From contig JALVSY010000007.1 of NCBI GenBank assembly GCA_027036135.1, positions 624,880 to 688,879 on the forward strand: a DNA stretch of 64,000 nt, read 5' to 3'. Shown piece by piece: positions 45,608 through 54,721 of this stretch. This stretch comes from Pyrodictiaceae archaeon (lineage in GTDB: Archaea > Thermoproteota > Thermoprotei_A > Sulfolobales > Pyrodictiaceae). The notes under the pieces were generated by a model. It saw nothing but the letters and a program-made list of their open reading frames with translations, had not been told where the DNA came from and ran no database searches. The stretch's first letter is position 1. The number at the start of each line of letters is the position of its first letter. Made by a program: the position numbers and the translations under genes.

Positions 45608-46204
45608 CTACTCCACGATAACAATGATTTTTCTAGCGATATCGGAGTCGATGGCGGCCAAGTGAGCCCCAAGTCCCGCCTCAACAATGACTAGGTCCTT
45701 GGTCTTTGAGACGACACGGATACGCCTGCCAGGTAGCACGCCTACACCATAGAGCCTCGCAAGCATACTAGGCCTAGGAACCAGTATAGCAATTACCCTT
45801 GCATACGAACCCGGCCCTAGCTCACTAAGCAACGAAACCTTCTTGGCCTCAAGGCCCTTAATGAGCCCCTTAATATCTATATCGAGGTGTTCGAGTGCAT
45901 GGGCTGCCTCGTGAACACTTATCTTTTTCCCAAGGACCTTCTCTAATAGGGTCTCAGCTAAGCGATGATGCTCGTAAATTCGCTGTGCTCTCTCAGTACC
46001 CTTATTAGTCAGCTCAATTACATCATTCTTTCTCCTCACCAGTCCCTCTGACTCCAGCTCAGCTACAGCCTTCTCGACTAGATCCTTCTCACCAATATCC
46101 TTAATCGCTTCCTTTATTGTACTCCTACCCTTATTCTCTAAGAGATAGCGCAGCACATCCTCCTTAGCCATAGCCTCGGCGCTGAAGTGCTCGTCCTCGG
46201 GCAA
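45608..46204 (-). CDS. DtxR-family metal regulator with C-terminal FeoA-like domain
   Basis: 198 residues from a TTG start. A winged HTH (residues about 13-65) is followed by the metal-binding dimerisation helices (YEHHRLAETLL, HEAAHALEHLD), and then an SH3-like FeoA domain (LYGVGVLPGRRIRVVSK). Placed directly before feoB, so it is probably an Fe-responsive repressor of this operon, including itself. A TATA-like ATAAAAAG at 46231-46238 is flanked by GCTC and GAGC half-sites that could be its operator. Confidence 0.88.
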   Translation of the reverse strand: MPEDEHFSAEAMAKEDVLRYLLENKGRSTIKEAIKDIGEKDLVEKAVAELESEGLVRRKNDVIELTNKGTERAQRIYEHHRLAETLLEKVLGKKISVHEAAHALEHLDIDIKGLIKGLEAKKVSLLSELGPGSYARVIAILVPRPSMLARLYGVGVLPGRRIRVVSKTKDLVIVEAGLGAHLAAIDSDIARKIIVIVE

Positions 46205-46638
46205 AAACAGTCCCTAGACGTAAACGCTCGATAAAAAGAGCACTATCTAAATTTCTACCATTGTTTTCACAAAGTAGACTCCAGCATAAAATAGCGGCAC
46301 AGTCTAGGAGGCCTCAAACAAATATGGAATATAAGCTAAAAACCATTATGGTACATGGACAACGCTATTTAATACACAGTTATTATTACTGCTGTCCCTC
46401 GCTGCCCTTCTTACCCTTCTTGCTCCTCTTGCTCTTTGCCACTTTGTACACCCCAAGTGTTTTCCTTTCACTTAGTCAGTGAGGACACTAGAGGGGATTT
46501 ACCCTCGCTTACACCAATACAATTACAGCGGCGAAGAATGGGCCCAAACTACGCCTTAGCTTCGCAGAGTACTACATTCTGTCCCTAGCCTTACTAGGAT
46601 CTGAATAATGCATCCTCGCTATAACCCTGGCTCCATGG
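46205..46638. other. 434-base gap without a convincing gene
   Basis: Contains the promoter of the DtxR gene at its left edge. Further right (46372-46471) the minus strand is purine-rich and can be read as short Lys/Arg/Gly-rich frames (KSKRSKKGKKG), but no frame has both a good start and plausible length. A plus-strand frame at 46261-46482 is low-complexity and I do not accept it. No RNA gene recognised. Confidence 0.5.
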
Positions 46639-47424
46639 ATGAATATATGGGTTCACCCAACAATAACCGGACCTTGTGCTACTGAGGAGGATACTACATT
46701 GTCCACGGCTCCTCAAAGTAGCGAAGAGGAGCTAAAAAACGCCAAGTTCGTCCTCTTTAATTTACTACGGGCACTTAAGTTCTTCTATTCCTTTAAGGAG
46801 CTTGAAAGAATTCTTGGCGTACCTTCCCAGGTTCTGTGGCGCTACGTGACGCTGCGCGCAATGCCTGAGAAAGATACAGCACAGAGAATCCTTAACAAGA
46901 TTATGAAGGAAGGGGTCATCGAGAAGACTCTTAAAAGAGTAATAGAGAGCAGCAATGGTGATGAGTGGCGGCTTCTAGGAAACCCGGGAGTACTAGAGCT
47001 AGCTGGGCTCAAGGTAGCTGATATGCTTAAGAAGACCAGGGTCGACGTAGTGCTGGCTCCTTGTGATGGATACTCTGTAGCACTTGCAACAATTATAGCA
47101 ACCTATCTTAAGTCTAGGATATGTATTGCAACAAGATATCTCTATAGCAATAATAACACAGTAGAGTACTATAGGGAAGGAGGCAGTGTAGAGGCCATAG
47201 CTGTCCCCAGCGACTGTATACCTAAGAAAGCAAGAGTCGTAATAATTCTCGCAACAGAGTACAGCGCTAACTGCCTAGATGCAGTAATAAATATTATCAA
47301 GCGTAGACGGGGCGAGATTATATCAATATTCTCACTTACGGAGATAAAGACTAGAAGAATGCCAGAAGCTATATCAATAAAGGCCTTTAATGGGTTCTTA
47401 AAAAACTTCTCCCCGACGAAATAG
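46639..47424 (+). CDS. HTH plus phosphoribosyltransferase-like transcription factor
   Basis: 261 residues. The N-terminal half has a helix-turn-helix (SFKELERILGVPSQVLWRYV) and the C-terminal half a PRTase type I fold (VVLAPCDGYSVALATIIATY, then VVIILATEYSANCLDAVI). This architecture resembles archaeal PyrE-like/GfcR regulators. The PRPP loop is degenerate: the usual acidic pair and TGGT are replaced by ATEYSAN, so it is a ligand sensor at most. Neighbours give no clear target. Confidence 0.7.
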   Translation: MNIWVHPTITGPCATEEDTTLSTAPQSSEEELKNAKFVLFNLLRALKFFYSFKELERILGVPSQVLWRYVTLRAMPEKDTAQRILNKIMKEGVIEKTLKRVIESSNGDEWRLLGNPGVLELAGLKVADMLKKTRVDVVLAPCDGYSVALATIIATYLKSRICIATRYLYSNNNTVEYYREGGSVEAIAVPSDCIPKKARVVIILATEYSANCLDAVINIIKRRRGEIISIFSLTEIKTRRMPEAISIKAFNGFLKNFSPTK

Positions 47425-47786
47425 GAACAAGGCAAGATATTCGGTAAAGAAAAGCTATGGAATATCGATCTTTAAGAATCTGATTAGTTACAGCTCGATA
47501 CCCAGTAGCATGGTTATTGTTCTTCTTTCTTTTCTTGCTTCTGTTCTTCAGTCTTCTGTTCCTCCTTCTTGCTCCTTCTCCTCCTTCTCAGCACTATACG
47601 AATGCACCTTTTCTTGTTCGGTTTTAAGTAGAGACTGGAGCACAAGCTTACGCATAGCTAGCAGTATATGATATTATGGTGATAGTACAATGACGGCTTG
47701 AACATAATATTTCCTAGGATGCTATAGTTTATGAGCTGAAGCCGTAGGAGTCGTTTAATACTCAACTACTATTCCTTGCTGATCTG
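47425..47786. other. 362-base gap before dph6
   Basis: Holds a purine-rich minus-strand tract (47515-47600) and AT-rich sequence with possible TATA elements (ATATGATATTATGG near 47666, ATAATATTTCC near 47704). No tRNA or other RNA gene recognised. Only the doubtful 35-residue ORF listed separately. Confidence 0.5.
47548..47655 (-). CDS. Doubtful 35-residue charged ORF
   Basis: ATG-started frame. The peptide begins MRKLVLQSLLKTEQEKV and ends in a Glu/Lys-rich tail. The neighbouring frame also encodes a Lys/Glu-rich run to a stop at about 47512, so the signal may come merely from purine-rich DNA. A TATA-like element lies about 50 bases upstream. Confidence 0.2.
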   Translation of the reverse strand: MRKLVLQSLLKTEQEKVHSYSAEKEEKEQEGGTED

Positions 47787-48422
47787 GTGGCACGTATGGT
47801 TCGTATAGCTTTCTTATCTGGCGGCAAGGATTCGCTCTATGCCGCGTTGCAGAGATGGCCTATTGACTATGGTGTCGTCCTTGTCTACGAGTTTCCCCGG
47901 CCAAGTCCACACCTCGTCAACCTGGGCAAGAGCGTTGAGACCCTCCTACTAGCTGGTGTCAGCGTCGTTGTCGAGAGGCTTCCTAGGGGCCGGGAAAGGG
48001 AGGAGACCATTAAGCTCCTTAGGCGCCTCGGTGCCAGCGAGATAGTGGCTGGCGACGTCTATGTCGAGGATCACCTTAGGTACATGGAGGGCGTAGCCGG
48101 GGAGGTTGGCGCTAAGCTCTACGAGCCGCTATGGGGCATGGATACCGAGGAGCTGTTGTACAGGGAGATGGAGGCAGGGATAGTGTCTCTTGTAACAGGC
48201 GCCGATGAGAGACTAAGCAACTGGATCGGTAGGCTCCTCAGCAAGGATAATGCAGGAGAGCTGGCAAGCGAAGCCAAGCGGCTAGGCCTCGACCCTCTCG
48301 GCGAGCAGGGGGAGTACCACACACTCGTTGTCAATAGCCCTGTCCACGCGAGGCGCTTGTCTTACCGCGTCTGCGAGCGCTTCGGCCACGAGTCTGGCTA
48401 CGTGCTTCTCAGGGTGTGCTAA
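47787..48422 (+). CDS. dph6: Diphthine-ammonia ligase (Dph6)
   Basis: 211 residues. The PP-loop SGGKDS is at residues 11-16, and the C-terminal family signature GLDPLGEQGEYHTLVVNSP is complete. It amidates diphthine on elongation factor 2 in the last step of diphthamide synthesis. Start is GTG at 47787, or possibly the ATG three codons later (MVRIAFLSGG). Four bases separate it from the next PP-loop gene. Confidence 0.9.
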   Translation: MARMVRIAFLSGGKDSLYAALQRWPIDYGVVLVYEFPRPSPHLVNLGKSVETLLLAGVSVVVERLPRGREREETIKLLRRLGASEIVAGDVYVEDHLRYMEGVAGEVGAKLYEPLWGMDTEELLYREMEAGIVSLVTGADERLSNWIGRLLSKDNAGELASEAKRLGLDPLGEQGEYHTLVVNSPVHARRLSYRVCERFGHESGYVLLRVC

Positions 48423-48426
48423 CGGG

Positions 48427-49203
48427 ATGAGAACTGATTGCTTCTCCCTGGGAGAAATAGTCCTTGATGCTATTAGGCGCGGTGTTCGCGGCCAGGGCTG
48501 CGACTGCATAGCTATGAGCGGGGGCATTGATACCACGACTGTTGCTCTCGCGGCACGCCTAGAGGGGCTCGGGCTGAGAGGCATCGCTGCCTACTATGTT
48601 AACGGGGTTCCACGCGACCTAGCCTACGTTGGCTATGTCGCCGCTAGGCTCGGCATAGAGCTCCACTTAGCCCCGGTAACGAACGAGTACATCGCGTCCA
48701 AGGTAGGTTACGTTGTTAAGTGTACTGGTAGGAGGGACCATATCGAGGCCCGTAACGACGTAGTCTTCCTAAGAGCCCTCGAGGAGGCTAAGAGGCTTGG
48801 CTGCAAGTGCGTCCTCCTGGGAGACGGCGGGGACGAGGTCTTCGCTGGGTACAGCTTCATGCTTGCACTCGGTACGAGGGAGCTGAGAGAAACAATACTC
48901 AGGATGGCTACTCGTGGCCGCTACCCGGGCTTAGAGCTCGCCGAGTGCCTAGGCATTAGAGCTGTAGCCCCGCTGCTAAGCGACGAGGTCATCGAGCTAG
49001 TCCTCAAGGCCCCGAGCATCTGCATAAGGGGATGGAGCAATGAGGGCAAGGCGCTGCTGCGTAGCATTCTCCGCCGCCACGGCCTAGAGCTGGTAGCTAG
49101 TAGGCCGAAGACGCCCGCCGAGCAGGGAGCAGGCACGGACGGCTTGACCCGCGAGTTCCTCGAGAGGCTTAGCGGCATAGAGCTACCCGAGTGCCATTGC
49201 TAG
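48427..49203 (+). CDS. Asparagine synthetase-like PP-loop protein without glutaminase domain
   Basis: 258 residues. It has the ATP pyrophosphatase motif AMSGGIDTTTVAL (about residues 39-50) and the Asn-synthetase block LGDGGDEVFAGYSFML. The N-terminal class II amidotransferase of AsnB is absent. The earlier frame to 48328 is spurious because it overlaps dph6. It may use free ammonia or adenylate another acid. The last 21 bases overlap convergent cbiB. Confidence 0.82.
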   Translation: MRTDCFSLGEIVLDAIRRGVRGQGCDCIAMSGGIDTTTVALAARLEGLGLRGIAAYYVNGVPRDLAYVGYVAARLGIELHLAPVTNEYIASKVGYVVKCTGRRDHIEARNDVVFLRALEEAKRLGCKCVLLGDGGDEVFAGYSFMLALGTRELRETILRMATRGRYPGLELAECLGIRAVAPLLSDEVIELVLKAPSICIRGWSNEGKALLRSILRRHGLELVASRPKTPAEQGAGTDGLTREFLERLSGIELPECHC

Positions 49204-50148
49204 CGCCAGTAGCGCCGCCACGGCGCAGAGCCAGAGTAGGGCAGCAAGGGCGACGAGCCTAACCCCTCTACGGATATCCGTGGCCGAGGGGAGCCTCCCT
49301 TGCCCCAGCTTGTAGTGCCCGGGCTTCTCGAGAACAACTCCGAGGGCGCCGGCTAGGCTACTCATAGGGTGCCCAGCGTTAACGCTCTCGGTTACCCCTG
49401 AGTAGCGTCTCCAAACACTATAGGCTCTGCCGGGATCGCCGCCGATGAGCGGCGAGAGGAGAACTAGGAGTAGCGCCGTCAGCCTCGCCGGGACATAGTT
49501 GACAACCGTATCCATCTTGGCGCTTAGCCACCCAGCCTCAAGGTACTCAGGCGTCTTGAACCCTAGGGCGCCGTCAAGCGTGTTAACAATTCTCTGGAAC
49601 AATGCACCAAGGGGCCCGAGTAGCACTGCATAGAGGAGCGGAGAAGTATATCCATCAACCAAGCTCTCTGAGAGGCTCTCGAGAGCAGCACTTGCCACGT
49701 GCCCCGGGCCTAGGACGTAGACGTTGCGCCTAACAAGCCCCTGGGCAACCCGCCGAGCCTCGTCAAGCCGCCCAGCCTCTAGATGCTCTGCGACCTGGGC
49801 CACGCTCTCTAGGAGGAGGCGTAGCGAGAAAGAAGTCTTCAGCACCCACGCCGCTGCCAGGACCCAGGCCCAGGGAGACACCAGGTACGCCGTGTAGAGG
49901 AGTAGCGAGTAGAGACCGAGGTGACTAGTGACTACAACGAGCCAGGCCACTACTCCCCTGGTGCGCGAGGAGCGGGGCGGAGCCAGCTTCTTCGCAGCAA
50001 CAAAGGCTGTGTGAACCGGGTGTATGGAGAGCAGGAACCCGCTATGATAGGGATAGGCGTAGTCGAGCACGTGGGCTAGGAGGAGGGAGGCGAAGAGAAG
50101 CCCTGGGCTTGGATAAGCCCACTCTGGTAGAACACGTGGAAGCGACAA
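49183..50148 (-). CDS. cbiB: Adenosylcobinamide-phosphate synthase CbiB
   Basis: Joins aminopropanol phosphate to adenosylcobyric acid. 321 residues with several helices and family blocks HPVHTAFVA, ESLSESLVDGYTSPLLYA, and a C-terminal TESVNAGHPMSSLAGALGVVLE. Last gene of the corrinoid cluster, ten bases after cobS. Confidence 0.92.
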   Translation of the reverse strand: MSLPRVLPEWAYPSPGLLFASLLLAHVLDYAYPYHSGFLLSIHPVHTAFVAAKKLAPPRSSRTRGVVAWLVVVTSHLGLYSLLLYTAYLVSPWAWVLAAAWVLKTSFSLRLLLESVAQVAEHLEAGRLDEARRVAQGLVRRNVYVLGPGHVASAALESLSESLVDGYTSPLLYAVLLGPLGALFQRIVNTLDGALGFKTPEYLEAGWLSAKMDTVVNYVPARLTALLLVLLSPLIGGDPGRAYSVWRRYSGVTESVNAGHPMSSLAGALGVVLEKPGHYKLGQGRLPSATDIRRGVRLVALAALLWLCAVAALLALAMALG

Positions 50149-50157
50149 GGTGCTTCG

Positions 50158-50910
50158 TCACCACCGGGGCGCCGGGTTCGCTACGAGCGCCCCCCCTAGC
50201 AGCGAGGCTGTACCAGCTACCTCGTAGACGAAGCCGAGCACGTCCCCGGAGGCGTAGCCTAGTCTCGTCTCCGCGTCCCTGGCGACCAGCAAGGCGGCCA
50301 CCGTGCCCGCCGCTATGGCTGCCGCGACCCCAGCCGGGGAGAGATAGACGAGGAGGAGTAGCAGCGATGAGGAGAGGACCGCGTTGAGCACCTTGCCTCT
50401 CCGCGTCACGCCGAGGGTGTAGAAGAGCTGGCCAAGCCCCGCGTGCCCCGGCTTGGGGAGCAGCGCCGATACTAGGTACATGGACTCAGCTGCCACCACG
50501 TAGCTAGCCATTATTGTTGCCCAGTCCCCGTGAAGAGCGGCTAGCCCGGCAAGCCTCGCAGCAACTATTACCGCTGTGTAGCTTACCGCGAAGCCGCCAC
50601 GCCTAGGATCCTTCATTATCTCTACTGCTTTCTGCCCAGTAGCTCCTGCTCCTATAGCGTCGCTGTAGTCAGCGAACCCGTCTAGGTGCAGACCACCAGT
50701 AACCCATAAGTGGGCTACGAGCCCGAGGCCGGCAGCCAGTATCGGTGACCCCGTAAGCGACATAGCTAGGACCACAACCAGGCCCTCGAAGAGCCCGACG
50801 AGCGGAACCAAGGGGTAGCCGCGGGCAGCGTCCTCGATACTATGGCATGGCAGTGGTACACGGGTCAGGAAGGCGAATAGGCAGCTCAGCCTCCTAAGCA
50901 TCGCTCCCAC
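50158..50910 (-). CDS. cobS: Adenosylcobalamin-5'-phosphate synthase CobS
   Basis: 250 residues, about six helices. The metal-binding motif GGLHLDGFADYSDAIG is near residue 71. It attaches alpha-ribazole phosphate to adenosyl-GDP-cobinamide. Overlaps the preceding aminotransferase-like gene by 17 bases. Confidence 0.93.
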   Translation of the reverse strand: MGAMLRRLSCLFAFLTRVPLPCHSIEDAARGYPLVPLVGLFEGLVVVLAMSLTGSPILAAGLGLVAHLWVTGGLHLDGFADYSDAIGAGATGQKAVEIMKDPRRGGFAVSYTAVIVAARLAGLAALHGDWATIMASYVVAAESMYLVSALLPKPGHAGLGQLFYTLGVTRRGKVLNAVLSSSLLLLLVYLSPAGVAAAIAAGTVAALLVARDAETRLGYASGDVLGFVYEVAGTASLLGGALVANPAPRW

Positions 50911-51940
50911 CGAGGACTCTGCTAAACGCCTTTATGAGCACATCGTTCTCTCCAGGGGTCTTGACCGAGACGCGGCTAAACGTCTCGTCGAGCCCGTAGA
51001 AGCTTGAGGCATTCCTCACGTATACCCCGTGGCGCATCAAGCGCTCCTGGAGAAGGGGGTGCGGGAGAGAGGCATGGCGCACTAGGAGGAAGGGTGCCTG
51101 GCTGGGATAGACGCGGAGGCCTAGGCCGCGGAGGAGGGCTGTGAGACGAGGGTTCTCATCCTCTACTAGCATCCTTGCCCGGGCCACGTAGTAGCGGCTG
51201 CGTTCATCGAGCAATAGTTCTGTATAGATGCATGCCTCGAGGCTGCCGACGGGCCAGGCTTGGAGGGCTAGGCGCAGACGCCTAGCAAGCCCTTGCTCCG
51301 CGAGCACGTAGCCTAGGCGGAGACCCGGTGTCGCGAAGGTCTTGGTGAGGCTCCTCACAACCACTAATCCATCGCCGGGGCCCAGCCTCTCAGCCCCCGG
51401 GGCTAGGTCTATGAAGGCCTCGTCGAGGACGAGGAGCGAGCGTCTTCGAGACAACCTTGTCGCCAACTCATACACGTAGTCGCTGGACGCGAGGTAGCCG
51501 ACGGGGTTGTTCGGCCTAGACAACACCACTAACGCGTTCTCAGCAGCAAGTCTCGCTACCTCCTCGGGGGCGGGGAGCGTGATAGAGTAGTCCCCAAGCC
51601 CTACGAGAACTCGGTGTAGCTCTACTCCCTGGCTCCTAGCCTGTACCCCGTGGTCGCCGAAGCACGGCTCTATAACGACGAGTCTCCTAGCCCGGAGCAG
51701 GAGGGGGAGGAGGGCAAGGGCCTCTGCAGAGCCATTAACAACCACTACTTCCCCGGCCTCGGCTCCGTGGAAGCCTGCTATCGCTTCCCTTAGCTCCCTA
51801 TAGCTCGGCGAGGGGTAGCGGAGAAAGGGGCGCCTAGAGACACAGTCCTCGACAACGTCGCCGAGGAAGCTCGGGGGCCCAAGGGGGTTAGCGGGCGCGC
51901 TATAATCATGGGCTAGTGGCGGGGCCTGGCCCCCATGCAC
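50894..51940 (-). CDS. cobD: L-threonine-O-3-phosphate decarboxylase-like PLP enzyme (CobD)
   Basis: 348 residues of the aminotransferase I/II fold. HGGQ and HDYSAPANPLGPP are typical of CobD/CobC; the PLP Lys lies in RSLTKTFATPGLRLGY. Makes aminopropanol phosphate for the nucleotide loop. The frame is open to 52009, but GTG at 51940 follows GGAGGAGGT by a good distance and overlaps the cobY stop by one base (TAGTG), so it is the natural start. Confidence 0.88.
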   Translation of the reverse strand: MHGGQAPPLAHDYSAPANPLGPPSFLGDVVEDCVSRRPFLRYPSPSYRELREAIAGFHGAEAGEVVVVNGSAEALALLPLLLRARRLVVIEPCFGDHGVQARSQGVELHRVLVGLGDYSITLPAPEEVARLAAENALVVLSRPNNPVGYLASSDYVYELATRLSRRRSLLVLDEAFIDLAPGAERLGPGDGLVVVRSLTKTFATPGLRLGYVLAEQGLARRLRLALQAWPVGSLEACIYTELLLDERSRYYVARARMLVEDENPRLTALLRGLGLRVYPSQAPFLLVRHASLPHPLLQERLMRHGVYVRNASSFYGLDETFSRVSVKTPGENDVLIKAFSRVLGGSDA

Positions 51941-52479
51941 TAGCCCGACCTCCTCCTGCAAAGCTTCTCGGCCTCCACGTAGTCCCTCCAAGTATTGACG
52001 TTGAGCCATGTGGGGGAGTGTTTCACCACTATGTTTCTCCAGGGCTCGAACCCGGACAGTAGGAGAGAGACACCGATGGGCCCCGCCTTGCTCGTCTCGA
52101 GCGTCACTAGGCCATTACCGATCCTCATTGCCTTGTTGATGAAGTCTCTGAGTGCGCTCGCTGAGAGGAACGGGGTATCGCTTGGGAGCACGAGCAGAGG
52201 CCTATGCGGGATGAGCCTAGCCACTAGCGCTACGTCCTCGGGGTAGCCGCTGCCACTAAGCACGACACAGGAGTCGATGAACCCCAGGCTGCAGGCGCTG
52301 CGCACCTCATTAGCTGTGAACGGTGACGCCGCGACAACTATGCTCTGCGCCACGCTCATCGCTACACGGGCCACGCGTACAAGCATGGGCTCGCCGCACA
52401 CGGGCAGCATTGGCTTAGCCACGCCACCCATACGGGTAGCCCTTCCACCAGCCATTATGACCGCAACGAGGCGAGGCAA
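51940..52479 (-). CDS. cobY: GTP:adenosylcobinamide-phosphate guanylyltransferase (CobY)
   Basis: 179 residues from a TTG start. Nucleotidyltransferase signature MAGGRATRMGGVAKPMLPVCG and the DTPFLS block. It is the archaeal, non-orthologous replacement for CobU. Translationally coupled to cobD downstream. Confidence 0.88.
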   Translation of the reverse strand: MPRLVAVIMAGGRATRMGGVAKPMLPVCGEPMLVRVARVAMSVAQSIVVAASPFTANEVRSACSLGFIDSCVVLSGSGYPEDVALVARLIPHRPLLVLPSDTPFLSASALRDFINKAMRIGNGLVTLETSKAGPIGVSLLLSGFEPWRNIVVKHSPTWLNVNTWRDYVEAEKLCRRRSG

Positions 52480-52502
52480 TTCTCGTTCCCGCAGATAGGG
52501 GG

Positions 52503-53579
52503 CTAGATACCAGTGCCCAGGAGCTCGTCGTAGAGCCTTGAGAGGAGAGAGCCTATCAGCGCAGCCGCTATATCGTCTTCGAATACGGGTAGCTCGGCTA
52601 TCCTGAGTCCTATGCGGTGCTTCTCCCTATCAACCCAGTAGGAGGCGAGGAGGCCCCGGAACCCAGCAATATAGTTCGCCAGCGCTACCTCCAATGCCTC
52701 ATCGGCCACTATCCTCTTCGTGTCCTCTAGGAACTCTTCCCTAGAGACACCCGGTATGAGGCCAGCAGCCCCGTAGAGGTCAAGCTCCCTTGCAGCCAGT
52801 ATGAAGCTCCACACATTGGGGTCTCTCAGCACCCTCCCCAGCATGGAGCGCAGCTTGCTCCTCACAACCTGCTCCGATACCCCGGGGACAGGGGCTACAC
52901 GGTAAACCCTCATAGCCTCCTCAACTAGCTCCTCTACGTCTAGTCCTAGGAAGCCCCGCAGCCTCTCCCCGAGGCTTCTATCATCCCCCCTTATCACAGC
53001 GTTATGTACTAGCCTCGCGACAGCGTTGCCGAGCCTAGTAGCCATCCCGGCCCAGCGGGGACCACCGGGACTAATCCTGGCAGCAACAGCTACCGCGTCG
53101 GTCACTGTGCCAGGGCTCCTTGAGCTGCACCGTAGCCCGAGCATGCTCGAGGCAAGGCACTTCGCCTCAGCGGCGACGCGGTATAGGTCTAGTAGTGCTG
53201 GCTCACTGACCTCCCTCTCTACAACGACTACTATGTTTATAGTGCCGGGCCTGGGTGCCTCGTAGAGTTCTTCCTGCTCTATGCACACGGGTGGACGCAG
53301 CCCCACGGTAGCATAGACCGTTGCATACTCGTCCTCAAGCTTAATGTACTTGCCCTTCTCCACGGCTGTGAGAAAAACAATGGTTCTTCCTGGGTCTAGG
53401 CCGAGGTCCTCAGCAACCCTAGCCGAGTACTCGTCGATATCATCTACTTGGAACCCTTTATCCACGTAGTGGAGCACAACATGCTCTGCATCCACGAGGC
53501 CATGCATGCTCGAGGCTATCCTCAGCACACCGCCTAGGCTGATTACCAGGGAGTCGTTAACGAGTTTCTCGCTAGCCAC
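52503..53579 (-). CDS. cbiS: Adenosylcobinamide hydrolase / alpha-ribazole phosphatase fusion (CbiS)
   Basis: 358 residues. The N-terminal two thirds match CbiZ (GTINIVVVVEREVSEPALLD, then EAKCLASSMLGL, TVTDAVAVAA, ATRLGNAVARLVH), which removes the nucleotide loop from adenosylcobamides. The C-terminal 130 residues (from about VPGVSEQVV, with ADEALEVALANYIAGFRGLL) resemble the CobZ/PgpA-type alpha-ribazole-phosphate phosphatase. This two-domain order is known as CbiS. It lets the cell remodel imported cobamides. Confidence 0.78.
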   Translation of the reverse strand: MASEKLVNDSLVISLGGVLRIASSMHGLVDAEHVVLHYVDKGFQVDDIDEYSARVAEDLGLDPGRTIVFLTAVEKGKYIKLEDEYATVYATVGLRPPVCIEQEELYEAPRPGTINIVVVVEREVSEPALLDLYRVAAEAKCLASSMLGLRCSSRSPGTVTDAVAVAARISPGGPRWAGMATRLGNAVARLVHNAVIRGDDRSLGERLRGFLGLDVEELVEEAMRVYRVAPVPGVSEQVVRSKLRSMLGRVLRDPNVWSFILAARELDLYGAAGLIPGVSREEFLEDTKRIVADEALEVALANYIAGFRGLLASYWVDREKHRIGLRIAELPVFEDDIAAALIGSLLSRLYDELLGTGI

Positions 53580-53581
53580 GA

Positions 53582-54685
53582 CTAGGTCTTCCCCTTGCCC
53601 AGGACTCTCTCGTACTCCTCCTCGATTAGTCTCCTTAGCTCCTCTAGCCCTAGGCCGCGAGCAACGCCTAGTACTAGGGCTCCCCCGGCCCCGACGCCCT
53701 CCTTGACGAAGCCCTCGTCGTACGCTCTTAGTCCTCGGTGCCTGGTTCCCTGGAACGAGAACTTTGTAGCTATTACTGGGACGCTTGGCGCTATGTCTCT
53801 CACGAGCCCAGCCATATCAGCGCTTGCATCATTTATTATCCATGGGGTAGTGAGCACACCAATACGTTCCAGGGTGCCTGGGCTGGTTCTCGCGAGAATC
53901 GCTAATACCGCTGCCATCTGTGTTCCGCCAGCGAGGCCCACTAGAGCGCCTGCCTCAGCCGCGCCCCGCGCAAGCCCAGCTATCGATACATGGACTGGGT
54001 CACCGACTTCATCAATTTTCTCGAAGACGTCGCCTAGGCCGTGTGCCCGCTCAAGTGCTCTCATCACAACCCTTGTACGTAGATCGTGGGGGTTCTCGGC
54101 AGAGCTACTACTAACCCTGCCCAGGCCCCGGTACCCAAGGGCCTCGACAACGGCAGCAGCCACAGTGGTCCCACCGGGAATGGTCTCGCCCACTACGAGG
54201 ACGTCTAGTCGGCGTGCTATCCTAGAGCCTAGGAGGCGTGCCTCCTCGTAGAGCCTCCTCGCCGTGCCCCGTGGAAGCGCTGGCTCCTCGTCAATCCTGC
54301 CACCCATGTGCCTCGAGGGAAGAGCTACATGAGGTACTCGGGGTTCATAGGCACAGCCAGCATTGATTACTAGGACTGGCTCCCCCAGTGCCTCGAGGAC
54401 TGCACGCGTTATTAGGGCAGGTGTTGGTAAGCCCTCCGGCGACACTGGTACAACGTCAAGGGTTACTGGCTTACCCGCAAGGAGATACTCGACGTCAAGC
54501 GTCGGCGTGTAGAGCGTTGCCTCGGGACTAGGCCCCGCGATACTGATCCCGGGTACAGTGGAGGTCTTCGTGCTCCCCGCTACTACGCTGAAGAGGGTTC
54601 TCGAAGAGAGTTTCTCGAGAAGTCTCCCCGCCTGCTCCTCAGGCCCTATCACAACGAGGTCCTTATTCAAGGAGAGCTGCACCAA
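53582..54685 (-). CDS. cobT: Archaeal CobT-like nicotinate-nucleotide:dimethylbenzimidazole phosphoribosyltransferase
   Basis: 367 residues. Blocks visible: VINAGCAYEPRVPHVALPS, VVGETIPGGTTVAAAV, VGLAGGTQMAAVLAI and a late TKFSFQGTRHRGLRAYDEGFVKEGVGAGGA-type region. It activates the lower-ligand base as alpha-ribazole phosphate. Three bases from cbiS. Confidence 0.88.
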   Translation of the reverse strand: MVQLSLNKDLVVIGPEEQAGRLLEKLSSRTLFSVVAGSTKTSTVPGISIAGPSPEATLYTPTLDVEYLLAGKPVTLDVVPVSPEGLPTPALITRAVLEALGEPVLVINAGCAYEPRVPHVALPSRHMGGRIDEEPALPRGTARRLYEEARLLGSRIARRLDVLVVGETIPGGTTVAAAVVEALGYRGLGRVSSSSAENPHDLRTRVVMRALERAHGLGDVFEKIDEVGDPVHVSIAGLARGAAEAGALVGLAGGTQMAAVLAILARTSPGTLERIGVLTTPWIINDASADMAGLVRDIAPSVPVIATKFSFQGTRHRGLRAYDEGFVKEGVGAGGALVLGVARGLGLEELRRLIEEEYERVLGKGKT

Positions 54686-54721
54686 GCAATGTGGCTGGAC
54701 CCCGGGTCCAGTATTTACTGG

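Noticed and set aside
46261-46482. 73-residue plus-strand ORF
   Set aside because: Low complexity (Leu/Phe/Pro run), no ribosome site, looks like the shadow of a purine-rich opposite strand.
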